NCBI GenBank assembly: GCA_002342225.1
Contig: DDPO01000051.1
Coordinates: 1 to 13,519 of the forward strand
Reading direction: 5' to 3'
From: Bdellovibrionaceae bacterium UBA2466
GTDB lineage: Bacteria > Bdellovibrionota > FAC87 > UBA2466
Length of the DNA: 13,519 nt
Below the pieces are notes generated by a model. The model saw nothing but the letters and a program-made list of their open reading frames with translations, was not told the DNA's origin and searched no databases. Positions within the stretch are counted from its first letter, which is position 1. Each line of letters starts with the position of its first letter. Below, piece after piece: positions 1 through 7,168 of this stretch. The translations under genes were made by a program, and so were the position numbers.

Positions 1-338
1 TCAGGATTGATCATCGCAATTTCATCGGGAAGAAGCTCGGCTACTTTTTTCTGAACATTGGCATTTGGAACACTAGTACGACGTTCTTTTTGATTGGGTA
101 GCTCGGGTGGCGTTTGAGCTGCTCGAGCATCAAACTCTGGGTATTGCCAAAGAAACTTCCACTCTGACTTTTCTTGACTGTCTTTGCTCACTTGAAGAGC
201 GAGGTCAGTGCGTTTGAGGGTGTTATCGGCAAGGAGAGAAGAGACCTCGTCGAACGTAAGAGGCCCTCGAGGTGACCGATTTACAAGGACTATCCAGCTT
301 TTTCCCATTTGACTCTCGTCGCCTGAGACCTGAAACAT
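1..338 (-). CDS. GYF_2-like domain protein, 3' end outside window (partial)
   Basis: Reading leftward from ATG at 338 there is an open frame of at least 112 codons to the window edge, with no stop. The translation has a Trp-led segment (SWIVLVNRSPRGPLTFDEV, residues 14-32), then SSLLADNTLKRTDLALQV and a later W-KFLW. This resembles GYF_2/DUF4339 domains, which usually read W-Y-V-x-GP-hydrophobic-E-hydrophobic and are thought to mediate protein contacts. After about residue 70 the sequence turns Pro/Gln/Lys/Glu rich and looks like a linker. It begins 14 nt after the suhB-like stop, so it is probably the last or a later gene of that operon. The start is uncertain: an AAGG sits directly against the ATG at 338, too close for a good ribosome site, and ATG at 308 (MGKSW) has an upstream GAGAG. 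No membrane segment is visible in this part. Confidence 0.6.
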   Translation of the reverse strand, partial: MFQVSGDESQMGKSWIVLVNRSPRGPLTFDEVSSLLADNTLKRTDLALQVSKDSQEKSEWKFLWQYPEFDARAAQTPPELPNQKERRTSVPNANVQKKVAELLPDEIAMINP

Positions 339-352
339 CCTTGTTTTAGGGT

Positions 353-1156
353 CTACTTTTTAATTTTGCTAACCACGGCTTTCATCTTTCCATGGATGTG
401 CCCATTGGTCGCTAAACAATACCCTTCAAAAATATTCGTAGGCTTACCTTCGTAATTTGTAACAACTCCGCCAGCTTCTTCCACAAGCAGAAACCCAGCT
501 GCAACATCCCACGAAGAAAGCCCTCTTTCCCAAAATCCATCAAAGCGGCCACTCGCAACACAAGCTAAATCAAGAGCCGCACTTCCCGGCCGCCGAACCG
601 CTAAAGCCTGTTCGTTCATCTCTTGGAACACATCAACTTCTGCAGCAAGCGATCTCGATTTCGAGTAATAAAACCCAGTTCCTACAAGTGATTCATTAAG
701 CCTCTTAGTCTTGGAAACTCGGATTCGTTTCCCGTTCAAAAAGGCCCCTTTACCTTTTTCAGCGTAATACAACTCTTTGGTAAAGGGTTGATAAATCACC
801 CCTGCTTTTGGTTTCCCTTTGACGTGCAACCCTATCGAAACACAAAACCATGGGAACCCATGAGCATAGTTGGAGGTCCCATCAAGAGGGTCTGTGATCC
901 ACAAAAGCTCAGACTCTCCCTGGTATTCTCCAGTCTCTTCAGTAATAATCGAACTTTTAGGAAATTTTCTTAAGATATTCTTTACCAGATAGGCCTCAGC
1001 AGCTTTGTCAGCTTCGGTCACTATTCCTGCATTGGGCTTCACTTCAATTTGATGTTTCTTGTCGAAATATTTCATCAAGATAGCGCCAGCACCGTGCGCT
1101 AACTCTATTAAAAAATGTGAAGAAGGACATTTTTCTCGACGAGAAACTTTTTTCAT
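353..1156 (-). CDS. suhB: Inositol monophosphatase family protein (SuhB-like)
   Basis: This 267-residue protein is full length for the inositol-monophosphatase/SuhB family, cytosolic Mg2+-dependent phosphatases that hydrolyse inositol-1-phosphate and related sugar phosphates. The family motifs are visible: TEE at 72-74 (metal-binding Glu), WITDPLDGTSNYAHG at 86-100 (Asp89 and Asp92 metal ligands) and SSWDVAAGFLLVEEAGG at 214-230 (Asp217). The HGFPWFCVSIGL stretch after motif A is typical of true IMPases rather than of CysQ or fructose-bisphosphatases. Its ATG lies 2 nt after the TGA of the upstream secreted-protein gene, with an AAGGA before it, so the two are likely translationally coupled. 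In enterics SuhB also joins rRNA antitermination complexes; nothing here shows that role. Family assignment is firm; the exact substrate is inferred. Confidence 0.9.
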   Translation of the reverse strand: MKKVSRREKCPSSHFLIELAHGAGAILMKYFDKKHQIEVKPNAGIVTEADKAAEAYLVKNILRKFPKSSIITEETGEYQGESELLWITDPLDGTSNYAHGFPWFCVSIGLHVKGKPKAGVIYQPFTKELYYAEKGKGAFLNGKRIRVSKTKRLNESLVGTGFYYSKSRSLAAEVDVFQEMNEQALAVRRPGSAALDLACVASGRFDGFWERGLSSWDVAAGFLLVEEAGGVVTNYEGKPTNIFEGYCLATNGHIHGKMKAVVSKIKK

Positions 1157-1158
1157 CT

Positions 1159-1728
1159 TCAGGGATCCTTAACCGTTTTTTTTGCTTTTTTGGCAATACG
1201 CTTAACTTCGGCGTCAGCTTGTTCTTCAGCCAGTATTTTCATTTTTTGAATCAATTGCTGATTTTTCTCCACAATTTTTTCAAATTGTTTTCTTTGAGCT
1301 TCGTCCACTTCCCACTGATACACGACTTCGTTTACTTTGCTCTCTAACTCGGTCATCGATTGGCTTAAATAGGTGATGAAATTGGAGTCGTCAAAAGTCA
1401 CAGGTTTTAAGGGCTCTTTTTGCTCCCTGTAATAACACAAAGTCTTTTTAATAAGACTGTCGATGGGATGCTGATCCCTCTGTCGATCAAAAGCATCTGA
1501 AACTTTCTCTCGGATTGCAAGGACCTTGAATATTCTCGATGAGAGCTTTTTGTTTGAAGTCACAACTCCTCGTCCTACGGCCTCAAAGTAATTGATAAAG
1601 GGAGAAGGATCAGGAAGAAGCTCCGAGCAGTTCATAGGCAGAGAGTAAACTCCAGGATCGGACAAAACAGCCGAAAATCCGGAGCCATACGTCAAAAAGG
1701 TCAAGACCAACAAAAGATATTTTGCCAA
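1159..1728 (-). CDS. Small exported protein with charged C-terminal coiled coil, unknown function
   Basis: I do not recognise this protein. The frame can be extended to 1800, but the TTG at 1728 is the better start: it has GGAAAGGAA 7 nt upstream and gives a compact signal peptide beginning MAKYLLLVLTFLTYGSGFSA. The longer form would put a hydrophilic leader ahead of it and overlap the divergent gene. The mature part is about 170 residues and has Cys near its start (PMNCSELL). The final ~60 residues are strongly helical and charged (EAQRKQFEKIVEKNQQLIQK, then a Lys-rich tail), suggesting a coiled coil. It is the first gene of a minus-strand operon with the suhB-like phosphatase 2 nt downstream. 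Export to the periplasm is inferred from the signal peptide. There is no lipobox next to the cleavage region. Confidence 0.7.
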   Translation of the reverse strand: MAKYLLLVLTFLTYGSGFSAVLSDPGVYSLPMNCSELLPDPSPFINYFEAVGRGVVTSNKKLSSRIFKVLAIREKVSDAFDRQRDQHPIDSLIKKTLCYYREQKEPLKPVTFDDSNFITYLSQSMTELESKVNEVVYQWEVDEAQRKQFEKIVEKNQQLIQKMKILAEEQADAEVKRIAKKAKKTVKDP

Positions 1729-1734
1729 GCGAGA

Positions 1735-1743
1735 TTCCTTTCC
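1735..1743 (-). promoter_or_regulatory. Shine-Dalgarno deciding the TTG start at 1728
   Basis: On the minus strand the purine run GGAAAGGAA occurs here, with the AAGGA core ending 7 nt before TTG at 1728. This is the argument for choosing that TTG, which directly begins a signal peptide, over the longer frame from 1800. Confidence 0.6.
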
Positions 1744-1786
1744 AATGATAATCAGATGTACTATCTTTTTGAGTTTAAACGGGCTT

Positions 1787-1790
1787 GGAG
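1787..1790 (+). promoter_or_regulatory. Shine-Dalgarno supporting ATG at 1795
   Basis: GGAG lies 4 nt before the ATG at 1795 (GGAGCGGAATG). The in-frame ATG at 1756 lacks a comparable purine run, so the shorter protein is preferred. Confidence 0.5.
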
Positions 1791-1794
1791 CGGA

Positions 1795-3081
1795 ATGCAA
1801 AACTTACCCCTATATTTCGATGTTTTAGTGCTCGGGAATGAGCCGGGTGGGCTTTGGTTTCTTCGTGAGTTTGAGAGATTAAAAAAACACACAGCAGCTA
1901 AACTAGGCTGGCTGAAAATAGATGCTCCGATTTTAGAAATTCCACTCCCCATCAGCATTTCAAGCCATTATAGAATCAATACCGGAACCACATACTCAGC
2001 TGAGATTGTCACAAAATCTCGCCTGTTCCAATGGAGTCCCGAAAAGGTCTTTGACCGATTTAAATCGTTGGAGAGAAGTTTAGGCGAAAAGACTACCGAC
2101 CCAACTCTTGCCGAGCTTAGAAGCATCAAAGAAGCGGTCCTTCGAAACCCAGAACTGATAACACTATCCCAAGCTTTATGGAAAAGATTGGGTAGATGCC
2201 GCGAAATCCCAGAACCTCAAATGGTCTGGGCCGCACTTAAGGCTCTTCAACTGACGGATTGGACTCCTGAAGCACTTATTAGCGAAATTTCAAACTTAAC
2301 GACCTATTTGATGCGTGAAGGGGACTTCTTGAAATCTGTAGAAGAGACCGATCATCCGGAACCGAATCAAAAGGGTAAAATTTTTAAATTAACATTGGAA
2401 TCGGGAAAAGTTCTATTTTCTAAGTTGATCATACTTAATTTCACGGCAGTGCAGCTTCGCCAATTTGTGACAAACTCTGTGGTCGGTGAATGGGCTTTAT
2501 GTCCTGATGATCTTCTCAGTCGATTTTCTAATTACCCTCTGACTCTGAAGTTCGGTCATTATCATTTACCTAAAAATATACAGCCCCTCACTTTACTGCT
2601 TGAGCAGGATGTTCTGCCCGAGCCTGATCTAGAGATGTGGCCGATGAGTCTGAGCTCAAACGACTTAAATCAAAGTGTCACTTTATGGGTAACTGATCGA
2701 ACCGATTTTTCCTTCGAAGTGTTTACGGAGAAGGTCAAAAAAGCCTTAGCGAGATTTCAATATCATTTTCCAACTGCGCTTAACCATACAGTATCCCAAT
2801 CAATCCCTTTGGGGGTTGATATTTGCTATTCTGAAGAGCAACGAGTGAGAGTTATCAAAGCTATCGAAAACTCCCGCCAAGAGCTCTACTCAATTTCCCT
2901 ACTCAACGTTCGCACCCGCAAAAAAGGAATTTACTCTTTGCTCCCAGCGCTGCAGTGCACCTTACCCTACCCATTAGGCACCTTGCGAGGGGCTGAGGAG
3001 ATCTTAAAAGAGCTTTTTAGTCGAAAAGACCGAGAAACCAATCAAACTTTGGACAACTTAAAGACCTTAACCTCTCCTTGA
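1795..3081 (+). CDS. Putative FAD/NAD(P)-binding Rossmann-type protein, function unknown
   Basis: The protein is 428 residues from ATG at 1795. An in-frame ATG at 1756 would add 13 residues, but GGAG at 1787-1790 favours 1795, and the short form begins just before the nucleotide-binding strand. Residues 7-21 read YFDVLVLGNEPGGLW, a beta strand followed by a Gly-rich turn resembling the FAD-binding GxGxxG loop but altered (GNEPGG). Near the C-terminus, KKGIYSLLPALQCTLPYPLG followed by TLRGAEEILKEL looks like the last segment of flavoprotein oxidoreductases, where a Gly-rich turn precedes a helix. No substrate domain, Cys motif or membrane segment is recognisable. It heads the plus-strand cluster and lies 31 nt before argS, away from any obvious redox partner. 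A degenerate or non-enzymatic flavoprotein fold is my inference; a different nucleotide-binding fold is possible. Confidence 0.6.
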   Translation: MQNLPLYFDVLVLGNEPGGLWFLREFERLKKHTAAKLGWLKIDAPILEIPLPISISSHYRINTGTTYSAEIVTKSRLFQWSPEKVFDRFKSLERSLGEKTTDPTLAELRSIKEAVLRNPELITLSQALWKRLGRCREIPEPQMVWAALKALQLTDWTPEALISEISNLTTYLMREGDFLKSVEETDHPEPNQKGKIFKLTLESGKVLFSKLIILNFTAVQLRQFVTNSVVGEWALCPDDLLSRFSNYPLTLKFGHYHLPKNIQPLTLLLEQDVLPEPDLEMWPMSLSSNDLNQSVTLWVTDRTDFSFEVFTEKVKKALARFQYHFPTALNHTVSQSIPLGVDICYSEEQRVRVIKAIENSRQELYSISLLNVRTRKKGIYSLLPALQCTLPYPLGTLRGAEEILKELFSRKDRETNQTLDNLKTLTSP

Positions 3082-3096
3082 GTTCTATGGCATAAT
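3067..3096 (+). promoter_or_regulatory. Candidate argS promoter
   Basis: TTAACC at 3067-3072 (4 of 6 to the -35 consensus), an 18-nt spacer, and CATAAT at 3091-3096 (5 of 6 to the -10 consensus). Transcription would start near 3103, only about 10 nt before the argS ATG, which itself has no visible Shine-Dalgarno. It overlaps the end of the preceding gene. This is a motif match only; read-through from upstream is equally possible. Confidence 0.35.
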
Positions 3097-3112
3097 TCGA
3101 TAAGACTGACCC

Positions 3113-4843
3113 ATGCCTTTTTTCAATTTAAAACAGAAACTTGCGCGAGAAATCTCAAGTGCATTGACTCACCCGGAAATCACCCCTGAAAGTCTGTTGC
3201 AAGAGTTTGGAACTCCCCCAAACCTACAAATGGGGCACATTGCTTTACCTTGTTTTAAATTGGGCAAAACTTTGGGCAAACCTGCAGGAAAATTGGCTAT
3301 CGAACTCTCTCAAAGCTTTAAAAGTGAGCTTGCAACGGCAAGTGCAGCAGGCCCCTACGCCAATTTTAAATTTAAAACGAGCCACTTGTTCGATACCACG
3401 CTGACAGAGATTTTGACTCTTCAAAACGGGTACGGTTCTGAAACCCAAAACAACCCTAAATCTGTTGTACTCGAATACTGCTCCCCCAATATCGCAAAAC
3501 CACTCTTCTTCCACCATATCCGAAGCACTCTTATCGGAAATGTGTTGGGTAACATCTATGACTTTTTGGGCTATAAAACAGAGCGAATCAACTTTGTCGG
3601 GGACTGGGGCACTCAATTCGCAAGACTGCTCGCAGCTTTTGAACTTTGGGGGAACAAAGAGGAACTCTCCCTCGATGATCTCGACCGCTCGATGAAACAC
3701 TTGTTGGATATCTACATTAAATTTCACCAAGAACTTGATACTCACCCAGAATACTTAGAAAAAACATCTCAGTGGCTTCAAAGACTTGAAGCCCAAGAGC
3801 CTTCTGCCACTCAGCTGTGGAAGCTCATCCGAGATATTAGCGTCGCCAACATGGATAAAACGCTCCAAAAAATGAATGTCGTTTTCCATCACACTGAAGG
3901 GGAAAGCCTTTATATTCCAAAAATGGAAGAATCGCTCAAAGAGATCAAAGCGAAATCTGGAGCCAAACTAAGCGAAGGTGCCTACATTGTTGAACTGCCC
4001 GACATTGAACCGCCGGCACTCATTCAAAAGAAAGACGGCACTACTCTTTATCTAACTCGCGACATCGCAGCGGCAATTGAGCGATTCGAGCGATTTCATT
4101 TTTCTAAAATGTATTATGTCGTTTCGGAGCAACAGCGACTGCACTTCCAGCAGCTTTTCGCGGTTCTTAAAAAAATGGGGTACTCCTTTAGTAACGCTTG
4201 CGAACACCTCTCTTTTGGCACAGTTCATTTTGGCAAAGAGCGAATGTCAACTCGCGAAGGTCGAGTGATCTATTTAGAAGATGTTTTAAAAGAAGCGACC
4301 CAATTGGCCCTTGAAGAATGCACTAAGAAAAACCCCTCTCTTGCGGGTAAAGAAGACATTGCAAAAAAAGTTGGGGTAGGAGCTATTATTTTCGGAAATC
4401 TTTCAGCTCACAAACAAAGAGATATCGAATTTAATTGGGAACACGTTTTGGCTTTTGATGGTGAGACAGGGCCCTACTGCCAATACTCGGCAGTCAGATG
4501 CCAGTCTCTACTCCTCAAAGCTAAAGAAGCCAATATCGACTATCAATCTCTTGCTAATGCCGAAGCTTATACTTTTGCACCTGAGGAAGAGGCTCTTATT
4601 CTGGAGCTTTCTAAATTCCGCGGGGTTCTAAAAACCTGCACTCAAGATAACGAGCCCTATCATTTAACCCACTACTTGATCGACATTGCTAAAACCTTTA
4701 ACCGCTTCTATTACCATCATCCGGTTCTTCAGGCGACGGAAGCGATACAAAAACAGGTAAGGCTCAACCTCGTACAAGCGACTTACCAAGTTCTTCATAA
4801 TGGCCTAAGACTTCTCGGCATTGAAACTCCGAAGGAAATGTAG
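3113..4843 (+). CDS. argS: Arginyl-tRNA synthetase
   Basis: This 576-residue protein is a full-length class I aminoacyl-tRNA synthetase that charges tRNA-Arg in the cytosol. The N-terminal ArgRS domain covers about residues 5-90. The catalytic core has EYCSPNIAKP at 121-130, GDWGTQFARLL from 163, TLYLTRDIAAAIER at 311-324, and RMSTREG at 377-383 in the KMSKS position. The DALR anticodon-binding domain begins around GPYCQYSAVR and ends with the family tail LLGIETPKEM. The HIGH signature is odd: the usual H-hydrophobic-G-H after AKP is FFHH (132-135), keeping only the last His. All other signatures are intact, so the enzyme is probably functional. No clear Shine-Dalgarno precedes the ATG. The stop codon is 1 nt before the next gene's TTG, placing argS in the same transcript as the LPS genes. 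Confidence 0.96.
   Translation: MPFFNLKQKLAREISSALTHPEITPESLLQEFGTPPNLQMGHIALPCFKLGKTLGKPAGKLAIELSQSFKSELATASAAGPYANFKFKTSHLFDTTLTEILTLQNGYGSETQNNPKSVVLEYCSPNIAKPLFFHHIRSTLIGNVLGNIYDFLGYKTERINFVGDWGTQFARLLAAFELWGNKEELSLDDLDRSMKHLLDIYIKFHQELDTHPEYLEKTSQWLQRLEAQEPSATQLWKLIRDISVANMDKTLQKMNVVFHHTEGESLYIPKMEESLKEIKAKSGAKLSEGAYIVELPDIEPPALIQKKDGTTLYLTRDIAAAIERFERFHFSKMYYVVSEQQRLHFQQLFAVLKKMGYSFSNACEHLSFGTVHFGKERMSTREGRVIYLEDVLKEATQLALEECTKKNPSLAGKEDIAKKVGVGAIIFGNLSAHKQRDIEFNWEHVLAFDGETGPYCQYSAVRCQSLLLKAKEANIDYQSLANAEAYTFAPEEEALILELSKFRGVLKTCTQDNEPYHLTHYLIDIAKTFNRFYYHHPVLQATEAIQKQVRLNLVQATYQVLHNGLRLLGIETPKEM
4831..4836 (+). promoter_or_regulatory. Shine-Dalgarno inside the argS 3' end, for the TTG at 4845
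   Basis: GAAGGA lies 8 nt before TTG at 4845, within the last argS codons. Placement inside argS supports translational coupling and the choice of a TTG start immediately after the argS stop. Confidence 0.55.
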
Positions 4844-4844
4844 T

Positions 4845-5876
4845 TTGGACATCCGTAAGATTCTCATTCTTCGCTTTAGTAGTCTTGGGGATATTGTAAT
4901 GACAACGGCGATGGTTCGCTGCTTGAGAAGTCAATTTCCAGACGCTCAGATTGATATGGTTGTTAGAAAAGACTTTTTTGACCTCATCAAAGACAATCCC
5001 AGACTCAATCATAAAAAAGCTCTTTCGCGTGGCGAAGGTTTAAGTGGTTTGCTTGAATTAAAAACTTGGATTGACCAGCAAAACTACGATGTCATTTATG
5101 ATGCTCATCGATCCTTAAGAACTCTTTTCTTGATGCCTTTTTTAAAAGCGCGTCACAAATATTATTTTCAAAAGCATTACATTAGACGCTCTTTAGCTCT
5201 CACTTTTAAACTTCCACTCCTAAAAAACTTCGGAAGGTTTCTGGAGAGATATATTACGCCTCTTTCCAGTCTCGGCGTTAAATATGACGGGAAAGGCCCT
5301 GAGCTTTTCATTTCAGATGAGGCTCTTAGTCGAGTGGCGCTCAAGTTCCCCGTCACTCAAACCTCTCAAGTCAAAGTAGGGCTTATTCCCTCAGCTCAAT
5401 GGCCGGGTAAGCGTTGGCCACTTGAGTACTTCCGAGAACTCATTGAAAAGATGATTCAAGAGACATCTTACCATTTCATCCTTTTTGGTGGACCTTCAGA
5501 TCATTTTTGTGCAGAGCTTGCGAAAAATATCCCAGCGGAGAGGCTTAGTAATTTACAGGGTAAATGCACCATAGAGGAATCTGGAGCCATATTAAAATCC
5601 TGCGCCTTTGTTATCGCAAATGATACTGGACTCATGCACATGGCCGACGCGCTTAAAAAACCCTCGATTCTTTTTCTAGGTCCCACGAGCCGAGAGATGG
5701 GTTGCCTTCCTTTTCATCCCAAATCTATTATTTTAGAAAAAGAGATGTGGTGCAGACCCTGTTCTAAAAACGGACAGGCCCCATGTATTCGAAAGAGTAG
5801 ATACTGTTTGACCGAGATCACGCCCATGATGGCTCTTGAAGCTGTCAAAAAGATGGGACAGTCACTTCCCCTATGA
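4845..5876 (+). CDS. Glycosyltransferase family 9 protein, LPS heptosyltransferase type
   Basis: Starting from TTG at 4845 (1 nt after the argS stop) the protein has 343 residues and begins MDIRKILILRFSSLGDIV, the classic opening of GT9 heptosyltransferases such as WaaF, WaaC and WaaQ, which transfer ADP-heptose to the LPS inner core on the cytoplasmic face. Further signatures are PSAQWPGKRWPLEYFRELI in the middle, ILFGGPSD, the sugar-nucleotide site NDTGLMHMADALKKPSILFL, then GPTS. A C-terminal group of four cysteines (CRPC, then two more) occurs in many family members. An extension back to 4821 is possible but lacks a better ribosome site and would overlap argS. It ends with an ATGA overlap onto waaA. 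The reaction class is firm; whether it acts as heptosyltransferase I, II or III cannot be told from sequence, so no symbol is given. Confidence 0.88.
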   Translation: MDIRKILILRFSSLGDIVMTTAMVRCLRSQFPDAQIDMVVRKDFFDLIKDNPRLNHKKALSRGEGLSGLLELKTWIDQQNYDVIYDAHRSLRTLFLMPFLKARHKYYFQKHYIRRSLALTFKLPLLKNFGRFLERYITPLSSLGVKYDGKGPELFISDEALSRVALKFPVTQTSQVKVGLIPSAQWPGKRWPLEYFRELIEKMIQETSYHFILFGGPSDHFCAELAKNIPAERLSNLQGKCTIEESGAILKSCAFVIANDTGLMHMADALKKPSILFLGPTSREMGCLPFHPKSIILEKEMWCRPCSKNGQAPCIRKSRYCLTEITPMMALEAVKKMGQSLPL

Positions 5877-7168
5877 GTTACTTTGGATATCAGGTCGGTT
5901 ATTTTCTTTTCTGGCTCCTAAGTTTCGCCTTTCTCCCATTCTCCAAAAAACTTCGCCTCGGTCTGAAAGGGCGCAGGGGTCTTCAAATGCGTTTTAAAGA
6001 GGCCCAAAAAAGATGGGGGACAGAGGGTCTTGAAACCCATCCCTACTGGTTTCATTTTGCCTCAGCAGGAGAATTGGAACAGGCCATTCCTATCGCTGAG
6101 GCGGTAAAACGGCGAAACCCTAAAGCGGCTGTCCTTTTTACCTTTTTTTCGCCGAGCGGAGAAAAAGGGGTTCGCTTGGAAACCTTAAGAAGGGAAAAAG
6201 CTAATCGCCCTTTACCTTGGGATGCTGCCGACTATTTGCCTCTTGATCTCCCCTGGGAAGTATCAAAGACTCTCGATATTTTAACTCCAAAAGCACTCAT
6301 TCTAATAAATCGAGAACTCTGGCCTAATCTTGTAAAGATGTCTCACGCGAGAAATATTCCGATTTATCTCTTTTCAGCTTTTTTTCCTAACAACAAAGCT
6401 AAAATGCTTGAATTTTGGAGACCTTACCTCAAACACTTAAAGCTCATTGGCACTGTAGGAGATTCCTCAACTGAACTTCTTTTAAATTTGGAACCGACCC
6501 TTTGCGTGAAATCTATGGGTGATACTCGCATTGAAAGAGTACTTGAAAGAAAAGAGCTTCAAAAGAAACCTCTTCCGTGGGGGACTTTTCTCACCTCAAA
6601 CAAACTTTTCATCGGAGCAAGTCTTTGGAAAGAAGATTTTCAGGCCCTTCAACCCGTCTTAAGAACAATAGCCCAAGAATTTACCGACTGGAGAATCTGT
6701 CTTGTCCCTCACGAACCCGACGACAGTTTTATAAAGACGATCAAAGAATGGGGGCATGCTGAGGGAATCTCCTTTCGAAGATTTAGTCATTTTTTGCAGA
6801 CTCCAGATGAGGTTTCACCGCTTATCATGGATCAAGTGGGCCTTCTTGCTGAACTTTATCGTTACTCCTCTTTAGCTTTTGTGGGAGGAAGTTTTAAACA
6901 AAAAGTACACAATGTTCTAGAACCTGCAGCTTATAGTAACGCTATTGTCGTCGGACCTTTCATCCAGAACTCTTTTGAAGCCACAGAAATGAATAGACTA
7001 CAACTCGGTCTAAAGTCGGCAAAGACCTCTCAAGAGACCTCGGAAACTATATTAAAGCGGATTAGCGACGTGTCATTTCTAAAATCCGAGGGAGAGGCAG
7101 CCTACAAGTATCTCCTCGATAGGCGTGGGGCTTCGGAAAAGTATGGTGAGTTGCTATGGGGATCTTAA
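5873..7168 (+). CDS. waaA: 3-deoxy-D-manno-octulosonic acid (Kdo) transferase
   Basis: The 431-residue protein matches the usual length of WaaA/KdtA, the inner-membrane GT30 enzyme that adds Kdo from CMP-Kdo to lipid A precursor. An N-terminal membrane anchor spans about residues 8-24. HFASAGE at 61-67 contains the catalytic-base Glu (Glu67), and INRELWPNL (145-153) corresponds to the usual METELWPN. GDTRIERV is at 216-223, GAS near 248-250, LVPHEPD near 277-283, and the C-terminal VGGS...VHNVLEPAAY...GPFIQNSFEA matches the GGHN-LEPA block, though the two glycines before His are KV here. The ATG overlaps the preceding stop (ATGA), indicating coupling with the GT9 gene, and the next gene starts inside its 3' end. 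How many Kdo units it adds is not predictable. Confidence 0.92.
   Translation: MSYFGYQVGYFLFWLLSFAFLPFSKKLRLGLKGRRGLQMRFKEAQKRWGTEGLETHPYWFHFASAGELEQAIPIAEAVKRRNPKAAVLFTFFSPSGEKGVRLETLRREKANRPLPWDAADYLPLDLPWEVSKTLDILTPKALILINRELWPNLVKMSHARNIPIYLFSAFFPNNKAKMLEFWRPYLKHLKLIGTVGDSSTELLLNLEPTLCVKSMGDTRIERVLERKELQKKPLPWGTFLTSNKLFIGASLWKEDFQALQPVLRTIAQEFTDWRICLVPHEPDDSFIKTIKEWGHAEGISFRRFSHFLQTPDEVSPLIMDQVGLLAELYRYSSLAFVGGSFKQKVHNVLEPAAYSNAIVVGPFIQNSFEATEMNRLQLGLKSAKTSQETSETILKRISDVSFLKSEGEAAYKYLLDRRGASEKYGELLWGS

Noticed and set aside
3245..3745. Minus-strand open frame of 166 codons
   Set aside because: It is fully antisense to the conserved ArgRS catalytic region and its translation shows no domain or plausible start; a shadow of argS.
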